From NCBI RefSeq assembly GCF_005222205.1, contig NZ_CP032348.1:461001-525000 (forward strand): DNA of 64,000 nucleotides. Reading direction: 5' to 3'. The stretch's first letter is position 1, and the number at the start of each line of letters is the position of its first letter. The notes under the pieces were generated by a model. That model worked only from the letters and a program-made list of their open reading frames with translations. It did no database searches and was not told the origin of the DNA. The position numbers and the translations under genes were made by a program. Shown piece by piece: positions 58,560 to 64,000 of this stretch. The DNA comes from Azospirillum brasilense. Its GTDB lineage: Bacteria; Pseudomonadota; Alphaproteobacteria; Azospirillales; Azospirillaceae.

Positions 58560-59944
58560 GCACGCTGTTCGGCCGCAAGGCGGCACCCCCCTCCCTGGCG
58601 GTCGCCAGCCCGCCGGTGGAGGAGCCGAAGCCCGCCCCGGCACCGGCGTCGCCCCCCGTTCCGCCGCCGCTCGCCGCGGTCCGCCCGGTCAACCGCTCGC
58701 TGAACGACATCCGGTCGCAGGTGCTGGCCCGCATCGACCCGGCGACCATCGCCGACATGCCGGCGGAGACGCTGCGCCCACTGGTCGAGCGGCTGATCGA
58801 CGACATCGCCACCACCAGCCGCAGCCAGTTGAACGGGCGCGAGCAGGCGACGCTGGCGACGGAGCTGGTCCACGACATGATCGGCCTCGGCCCATTGGAG
58901 CCGCTGCTGGCCGACGACGCGATCACCGACATCATGGTCAACGGCCCGTCGCGCACCTTCGCCGAGCAGCGCGGCAAGCTGGTGGAGATGCCGGTGCGCT
59001 TCCGCGACGCCGGGCATCTGCTGAACATCGCGCAGCGCATCGCCTCGGCGGTCGGGCGGCGGGTGGACGAGTCCAGCCCCATGGTGGACGCCCGTCTGGC
59101 CGACGGCAGCCGCGTCAACATCGTGGTGCCGCCGCTGGCGCTCGACGGCGCCTGCATCTCCATCCGCAAGTTCGCCCGCCGCACCATCGGCTTCCGCGAG
59201 CTGGTGGAGTTCCGCAGCCTGTCGGAGCCGATGGCCCGCGCGCTGGAGATCATCGGGCGTTGCCGGCTGAACGTCATCATCTCCGGCGGCACCGGCTCGG
59301 GCAAGACGACGCTGCTCAACGCCATGTCCCGCCCCATCGAGGCGACCGAGCGCGTCATCACCATCGAGGACGCGGCCGAACTCCAGCTCCAGCAGCCCCA
59401 CGTCGTCCGGCTGGAGACGCGCCCGCCCAACCTGGAGGGCCAGGGGCAGGTGACGCAGCGCGACCTCGTCCGCAACGCGCTGCGCATGCGCCCCGACCGC
59501 ATCATCATCGGCGAGGTGCGCGGGGCGGAAGCCTTCGACATGCTCCAGGCCATGAACACCGGCCATGACGGGTCGATGTCGACCATCCACGCCAACAACC
59601 CGCGCGACGCGCTGAGCCGCGTCGAGAACATGGTGCTGATGGCCGGCATGAACCTGCCCAGCCGCGCCATCCGCCAGCAAATCGCCGGGGCGGTCAACGT
59701 CATCGTCCAGGTCCAGCGCATGCGCGACGGCGTGCGCCGCATCACCCACGTCACCGAGCTGGTCGGCATGGAGGGCGACGTGATCCTGACCCAGGACCTC
59801 TTCACCTTCGAGTTCCGCGGCGAGAACCGCGACGGAATCCTGGAGGGGCGCTACGCCGCCACCGGCCTGCGCCCGCGCTTCGCCGAGCGGCTGGCCTATT
59901 TCGGGCAGGAGGCGGCCTGGAACGCCGCCACCACCGGCGTGTAG
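58556..59944 (+). CDS. cpaF: Secretion ATPase CpaF/TadA
   Basis: A 462-residue hexameric motor that powers pilus assembly. The N-terminal ~60 residues are Pro/Ala-rich. Walker A is SGGTGSGKTTLLNAM (about residues 242-256), the Asp box DRIIIGEVRGAEAFDMLQAM, and the His box GSMSTIHANNPRDALSRVEN. It overlaps cpaE by ATGA and leads tadB by 17 bases. Typical length and motifs, so fully functional by inspection. Confidence 0.96.
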   Translation: MSTLFGRKAAPPSLAVASPPVEEPKPAPAPASPPVPPPLAAVRPVNRSLNDIRSQVLARIDPATIADMPAETLRPLVERLIDDIATTSRSQLNGREQATLATELVHDMIGLGPLEPLLADDAITDIMVNGPSRTFAEQRGKLVEMPVRFRDAGHLLNIAQRIASAVGRRVDESSPMVDARLADGSRVNIVVPPLALDGACISIRKFARRTIGFRELVEFRSLSEPMARALEIIGRCRLNVIISGGTGSGKTTLLNAMSRPIEATERVITIEDAAELQLQQPHVVRLETRPPNLEGQGQVTQRDLVRNALRMRPDRIIIGEVRGAEAFDMLQAMNTGHDGSMSTIHANNPRDALSRVENMVLMAGMNLPSRAIRQQIAGAVNVIVQVQRMRDGVRRITHVTELVGMEGDVILTQDLFTFEFRGENRDGILEGRYAATGLRPRFAERLAYFGQEAAWNAATTGV

Positions 59945-59961
59945 CGCGGGAGGAACACGCG

Positions 59962-60927
59962 ATGGACCGCATCCAGGCCCTGCAGCTCGCCACCCTCCTC
60001 CTCGGCGTCGGAACGCTGCTGTTCGCCCTGTCCACCCTGCGCGCCTTCGGCCGCCGCACGGCGCTGCGCCGCCGGCTGGCCGCCCTGTCGGCCGAGGCGC
60101 AGGCGGTGGCGGAGGACGGCAGCCCCGACATCACCGGCGCCGGAACCCTGACCGTCGCCGACCGGGTGAAGCGGCGCATGTCGCGCTTCTACGCGCGGCG
60201 CCAGACGGTCTATCTGCCGCCGGGCATCCGGCTGTGGCGGGCGCTGCTGTACGCCGTGATCGCCGCCGCCCTGTGCTGGTGGCTGGGCGGCCCGGTGATG
60301 GGCGACGCGGGGGCCACGACCGCCGCCGCCGTGGCGCTGCTGGTCACCCCGCGCCTCGTCTTCGCCGCCAGCCGCCGCCGGACGCTGGAGGCGCTGATGA
60401 ACCAGCTTCCCGACGCGATCAGCCTCGTCGTCCGCGCCACCCGCGCCGGCATCCCGGTGTCGGAAAGCCTGCGCATGGTCGGCACCGAACTGTCCGAGCC
60501 GATCGCCCCGCTGTTCCGCCGCATCGTCGACGAGACGGCCATGGGCATCGACCTGGAAACCGTGCTGACGCGCGCCGCCGCCAACGTCCGCCTGCCGGAG
60601 TTCCGCTTCTTCGTCGTCACCCTGCTGCTGCAGCGGGAGACCGGCGGCAACCTGACCGAGCCGCTGGAGAATCTGGCCGACATGATCCGCCAGCGCCGCC
60701 GCGTGCAGATGCGCACCCGCGCCCTGACCTCGGAGGCGCGCAGCTCCGCCGCCGTTCTGGCCGCCCTGCCCTTCCTGGCCGGCGGCGGCATGGCGATGCT
60801 GAACCCCGATTACGCGATGCGGCTGATCGACGAGCCGAGCGGCCAGACGATGCTGCTGGTGGCGGGCGGGCTGCTGCTGGTCGGCGTCGGTTCCATGCAG
60901 CTCCTCATCCGGAGGACCCTGTCATGA
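59962..60927 (+). CDS. tadB: Tad inner-membrane platform protein TadB
   Basis: A 321-residue T2SS-F-domain protein with an N-terminal helix, two central helices and two C-terminal ones. The T2SS-F region is MNQLPDAISLVVRATRAGIP and FRFFVVTLLLQRETGGNLTE. It forms the base plate with TadC for CpaF. GGAGGAA precedes the ATG; tadC overlaps by ATGA. Confidence 0.94.
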   Translation: MDRIQALQLATLLLGVGTLLFALSTLRAFGRRTALRRRLAALSAEAQAVAEDGSPDITGAGTLTVADRVKRRMSRFYARRQTVYLPPGIRLWRALLYAVIAAALCWWLGGPVMGDAGATTAAAVALLVTPRLVFAASRRRTLEALMNQLPDAISLVVRATRAGIPVSESLRMVGTELSEPIAPLFRRIVDETAMGIDLETVLTRAAANVRLPEFRFFVVTLLLQRETGGNLTEPLENLADMIRQRRRVQMRTRALTSEARSSAAVLAALPFLAGGGMAMLNPDYAMRLIDEPSGQTMLLVAGGLLLVGVGSMQLLIRRTLS

Positions 60928-61922
60928 GCGGCGGCGTGATGGGCGGCCTGATCCCGCCGCCGGTCCTTCTCGGCTTCGGCGTGCTGATGATCCTTACCGG
61001 GGTAGCCGGGCTGCGCTCCTGCGTGCTGCGCGAGCGGCTGCTGGCCCGGCTGGAGCGGCTGCGCGCCGGAACCGCGCCGTCCGCTGAGCCGGAGGCGGAG
61101 CGCCGGAGCCTGCTGAGCCGGGTCGGCGCCTGGCTGGCCCGCACGCCGCTGGTCGGGTCCGCCGACCGGGAGCGGATGCGCCGGAGCCTGATCGCCGCCG
61201 GCTACAACCAGCCCGGCCATCTCTACTCGCTGCTCGGCATCAAGCTGCTGTGCATCGGCGCCGGGATGGCGCTGGTCCCGGCGGCGGCGGGCGACCTGCT
61301 GCCCGCGCTGATCGGCGCGCCGGGTGCGGCGGCGCAGGTGGTGGCCGGCGCCCTGCTCGGCTGGCGGCTGCCCGATCTGGCGCTGGGCCGGATGCGCGAC
61401 CGCCGGCTGGAGGAGGTGCGCAACGGCCTGCCCGACGCGCTCGACCTGCTGGTGATCTGCGGCGAGGCCGGCCTCGGCCTGGAAGCGGCGGTGGACCGCG
61501 TGGCCCGCGAGGTGGCGACCGCCTACCCGGCGCTGAGCGCCGAGCTGTCGGCCACCGCGGCGGAGATGCGCGTGCTGTCCGACCGTGGCGGCGCGCTCAA
61601 CAATCTGGCCGCCCGGCTGGACATGGAGGGCGTGCGCGGCATGGCGACGACGCTGATCCAGGCCATGCGCTACGGCACGCCGCTGGCCCAGGCGCTGCGC
61701 GTCCTGGCCGGGGAGATGCGCGCCCAGCGCCTCGCCCGGTTCGAGGAGAAGGCGGCCCGCCTGCCGGTGCTGCTGACCCTGCCGATGGTCGTCTTCATCC
61801 TGCCCTGCGTCTTCATCGTCGTCGGCGGCCCCGCCATGCTCGACGTCTCGCGCAGCTTCGACAGTGCCGGCACGAACCAACAGATCCACTCCAGCCAGAC
61901 CAACAAGGGAGGTCAGCCATGA
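60924..61922 (+). CDS. tadC: Tad inner-membrane platform protein TadC
   Basis: A 332-residue partner of TadB. The T2SS-F region shows VRNGLPDALDLLVICGEAGL, then MRYGTPLAQALRVLAGEMRA and QRLARFEEKAARLPVLLTLP, flanked by four to five hydrophobic helices. Its ATG overlaps tadB (ATGA) and its stop overlaps tadD. It lacks unusual features. Confidence 0.94.
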   Translation: MSGGVMGGLIPPPVLLGFGVLMILTGVAGLRSCVLRERLLARLERLRAGTAPSAEPEAERRSLLSRVGAWLARTPLVGSADRERMRRSLIAAGYNQPGHLYSLLGIKLLCIGAGMALVPAAAGDLLPALIGAPGAAAQVVAGALLGWRLPDLALGRMRDRRLEEVRNGLPDALDLLVICGEAGLGLEAAVDRVAREVATAYPALSAELSATAAEMRVLSDRGGALNNLAARLDMEGVRGMATTLIQAMRYGTPLAQALRVLAGEMRAQRLARFEEKAARLPVLLTLPMVVFILPCVFIVVGGPAMLDVSRSFDSAGTNQQIHSSQTNKGGQP

Positions 61923-62791
61923 TCGCCGCCCCGGACCCATCGCATCCGACATCCTCTCTCCCGGGGCGGGAGAGGGATTCGAGGCCAAGGAAGCGCCTCT
62001 CCGGTCTGGGCCGCGCCGCGGCGGCCGCCCTCCTGCTGCTGTCGGTCAGCGCCTGCGCCTCCGCGCCGGGCGGCGGGCCGGTGGGATCGAAGAGCGGCCC
62101 GACGGCCAACGCCACGCTGGACGACAAGGCGCGCGTGCAGCTCCGCCTCGCCCGCGCCGCGCAGGAGGCGGGCAACACCGGCTCCGCCGTGCGTTTCTAC
62201 CGCGCGGTGCTGGATCAGGCGCCCGGCCATGTCGGCGCCCTGCTCGGGCTGGGCGAGACCCTGTCGGAGAGCGGCTCCGCCGCCGACGCGGTGGTCGAGC
62301 TTCAGAAGGCCGCCGCCGCCGTGCCCGACAATGTGGAGGTGCAGACGGCGCTGGGCCGCGCGCTGATCCGCGCCAACCGCCCCGCCGACGCGCTGAACCG
62401 CTTCGACGCCCTGCTCCGCCGCAACGACGACGACCTGCGCGCCCGTCTGAACCGCGGCGTCGCCCTCGACCTCGCCGGGCGGCACGCGGAGGCCCAGGGC
62501 GAATACCGCCACATCCTGAAGACCGAGCCGAACAACGCAGCGGCCATGGCCAACCTCGGCCTGTCGCTGGCGCTGAACGGCAGCGCGGAGGGCGTGGCGA
62601 TCCTGGAGGGCCTCGTGCAGGGCGGGGTCGACTCCCCCCGCGTGCGTCAGAACCTCGCGCTGGCCTACGGGCTGAAGGGCGATCTGGAGGCGGCGGCCCG
62701 CATCGCCCGGCTCGACCTCGACGACGCCAACGTGCGCTCCAACCTGGCCTTCTACGAGACGGCGCGCCAGTTCGTCGCCTTCAAGCCGTGA
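61919..62791 (+). CDS. tadD: Tad TPR lipoprotein TadD
   Basis: A 290-residue protein with about five TPR units (RFYRAVLDQAPGHVGALLGL, LNRGVALDLAGRHAEAQGEY, IRANRPADALNRFDALLRRN). The lipobox ALLLLSVSACASAPGG puts Cys at about residue 46, so the ~28-residue N-terminal stretch is unusually long. It is encoded over an inverted repeat CTCTCCC/GGGAGAG (61956-61974), perhaps an inserted repeat fragment. It may dock the secretin. The ATG overlaps tadC. Confidence 0.9.
   Translation: MIAAPDPSHPTSSLPGRERDSRPRKRLSGLGRAAAAALLLLSVSACASAPGGGPVGSKSGPTANATLDDKARVQLRLARAAQEAGNTGSAVRFYRAVLDQAPGHVGALLGLGETLSESGSAADAVVELQKAAAAVPDNVEVQTALGRALIRANRPADALNRFDALLRRNDDDLRARLNRGVALDLAGRHAEAQGEYRHILKTEPNNAAAMANLGLSLALNGSAEGVAILEGLVQGGVDSPRVRQNLALAYGLKGDLEAAARIARLDLDDANVRSNLAFYETARQFVAFKP
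61956..61974. repeat. Inverted repeat inside the TadD N-terminus
   Basis: CTCTCCC and GGGAGAG flank GGGGC in a C/G-tract region like the intergenic repeats at 8896 and 31804. It encodes part of the residues before the lipoprotein signal. Confidence 0.5.
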
Positions 62792-62798
62792 GGCGGCC

Positions 62799-63365
62799 AT
62801 GCTTAGCCGCAAGCGCAGCTCCCTCCTCCGCCCCCTGCGTGACCGCCGCGGCCTGACCACACTGGAGCTGGCGATCGTCTCCCCCGCGCTGATCGCGGGA
62901 ATGATCGCCCTGGCCGAGGTGTCCTACTCGCTGACCGTGGACGGCCTGCTCAACCACGCCGCCCGCGCCGCCGCCCGCAGCGGCTTCACCGGGGAGCTGG
63001 CGAGCGGCTTCACCGACCGCCGCGCCCAGGTCTGCGACACGGTGCGCCGGCTGACCAGCCGGGTGCTCGACCAGAGCCGCCTGTCGGTGCGCAGCCACAG
63101 CTACGCCTCCTTCACCACGCTGGGGCAGGTCAACGGCGGGATTCCGCCCGCCACCACGCTGACCGACCTGAATTGCGGCTCAACCAATTGGGACGCCAGG
63201 CAGACCGGGGCGGCGCTGGGCGGCAGCGGGCAGGTCGTCGTCTACGCGCTGCGCTACACCCAGCCGGTGCTGACCGGGCTCGGCGCCACGATCCTCGGCC
63301 GGGCGGAGCTGGTCCACGAGGCCCGGCTGGCCGTGCGCAACGAACCCTTCATGGTGGGGCAGTGA
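62799..63365 (+). CDS. TadE-like pseudopilin
   Basis: A 188-residue protein with the type IVb-like start: basic N-terminus, RRGLTTLELAIVSPALIAGM with Glu five residues after the Gly cut, then a hydrophobic helix. The remaining part, with GSGQVVVYALRYTQPVLTGL, is periplasmic. TadE and TadF are minor pseudopilins cut by CpaA. GAGG lies 6 bases before the ATG. Confidence 0.88.
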   Translation: MLSRKRSSLLRPLRDRRGLTTLELAIVSPALIAGMIALAEVSYSLTVDGLLNHAARAAARSGFTGELASGFTDRRAQVCDTVRRLTSRVLDQSRLSVRSHSYASFTTLGQVNGGIPPATTLTDLNCGSTNWDARQTGAALGGSGQVVVYALRYTQPVLTGLGATILGRAELVHEARLAVRNEPFMVGQ

Positions 63366-63970
63366 CCGGCATGACGAACCATCATCCATTCCGCCGAAAC
63401 CCGCTGCGCGACCGCGGCGGCGTCGCGGCCCTGGAAATGGCGCTGCTGGCGCCGGTCCTTCTGCTGCTGGTCACCGCCACGGTGGACGTGGTGCGCTACG
63501 TCAGCATCAGCCTGACCTTGAATCGCACCGCCGCCAACGTCAGCGACATCGCCACCCAGTTCGACAAGCTGCGCGCCGGCATGACCGTGGTGAAGGGGAA
63601 CGAGGTCGGCGTGCTGTTCCTCGCCGCGACGGAGGTCGCCCAGCCGCTGGACCTGTTGGCCGGCGGGCAGGTGATCGTCAGCTCGGTCGCCAACATGGGC
63701 CAGGGGTCGCGGGTGATGTGGCAGCAGCAGGCCGGCACCGGCTCGGCCGCCAGCCACCTCGGCGCCGCGGGCGGGGCCGCCAAGCTGCCGCCCGGCTTCA
63801 CCCAGCAGCCCGGCGACAACGCCATCTTCACCGAGCTGTTCTACCGCTTCACCCCATACCTGCTGAGCGGACCGTGGCTCGGCAACGCCGGCACCTCGAC
63901 GACGCTCTACGCCAGCGCCGTCTACCAGCCCCGGCTCGGCACGCTCACCACGCTGGAGACCGGGCCATGA
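63362..63970 (+). CDS. TadE/TadF-like pseudopilin
   Basis: A 202-residue protein. GGVAALEMALLAPVLLLLVT is the prepilin-like N-terminal helix, with Glu in the usual place. The start is ambiguous: GTG at 63362 overlaps the previous stop (GTGA) as elsewhere in the operon, while ATG at 63371 is three codons later. The C-terminal half is rich in Gly, Ala and Thr and has no other domain. Confidence 0.82.
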   Translation: MTGMTNHHPFRRNPLRDRGGVAALEMALLAPVLLLLVTATVDVVRYVSISLTLNRTAANVSDIATQFDKLRAGMTVVKGNEVGVLFLAATEVAQPLDLLAGGQVIVSSVANMGQGSRVMWQQQAGTGSAASHLGAAGGAAKLPPGFTQQPGDNAIFTELFYRFTPYLLSGPWLGNAGTSTTLYASAVYQPRLGTLTTLETGP

Positions 63971-64000
63971 GGACAGCCTTCCTGCCCACCCCCGTCCGGC
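63967..64000 (+). CDS. Start of the next Tad-operon gene (partial)
   Basis: An ATG at 63967 overlaps the preceding stop (ATGA), and the frame MRTAFLPTPVR is open to the edge. Given gene order, a TadG-like protein is likely next, but only 11 codons are visible, so family cannot be judged. Confidence 0.55.
   Translation, partial: MRTAFLPTPVR

Overview
The window is a 64 kb piece of a very GC-rich genome. GC is high at third codon positions, genes are packed tightly, and many start/stop overlaps are ATGA or GTGA. Gene content (Flp/Tad pilus operon, TRAP transporters, GntR/UTRA regulators, DUF1127 and RHH_4 proteins, a GT41 glycosyltransferase) suits an alphaproteobacterium, most likely Azospirillum or a close Rhodospirillales relative. 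That assignment is inferred from style and content, not from a marker gene. I saw no tRNA, rRNA, CRISPR array, transposase or prophage gene.

Layout. 1-407: 3' end of an ABC importer permease. 421-2410: arsenic cassette (acr3, arsC and a divergent arsR with an operator-like palindrome). 2418-16427: catabolic island. The minus-strand run maoC, MmgE/PrpD, acyl-CoA dehydrogenase, CaiB-type CoA-transferase, gntR is followed by a second run: AtzG-like small protein, amidase, TRAP dctQ, dctM, gntR. On the plus strand lie a CitE-type lyase, an MFS carrier and an orphan TRAP binding protein. The CoA-transferase, MaoC hydratase and CitE lyase are the three families that degrade itaconate to pyruvate and acetyl-CoA, and the extra MmgE/PrpD and acyl-CoA dehydrogenase genes match the known Pseudomonas itaconate cluster. 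Nearly identical 12-bp palindromes upstream of citE and dctP suggest one GntR-type regulon.

16566-26831 and onward: a 41-residue membrane peptide, a GT9 and a TPR-GT41 (O-GlcNAc-transferase-like) pair, an ECF sigma operon resembling cnrYXH, an ankyrin protein, a GcvA-like LysR divergent from a DUF1127 protein, a metallo-beta-lactamase-fold hydrolase, a VOC protein, and a GMC oxidoreductase with its Tat-exported small subunit (26265-28431). 29319-34846: a glycosyltransferase/UDP-galactopyranose-mutase fusion, a GH-A-fold hydrolase-like protein and an ABC half-transporter, probably a glycan cassette. 35067-40683: a hybrid histidine kinase, an NCS2 permease and a GAF-GGDEF cyclase. 41756-46236: an Ldh2-type dehydrogenase, an amidase, a gamma-glutamyltransferase family protein and a small unknown, with three stacked hairpins between the first two.

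46390-52727: a five-gene exported iron cluster on the minus strand (cytochrome c peroxidase-like, imelysin, di-haem oxidoreductase, imelysin, DUF1513), preceded by a good Fur-box match. 53449-64000: a near-complete Flp/Tad pilus operon (flp, cpaA, cpaB, cpaC, cpaD, cpaE, cpaF, tadB, tadC, tadD, two TadE-like proteins, and the first codons of a further gene) running off the right edge.
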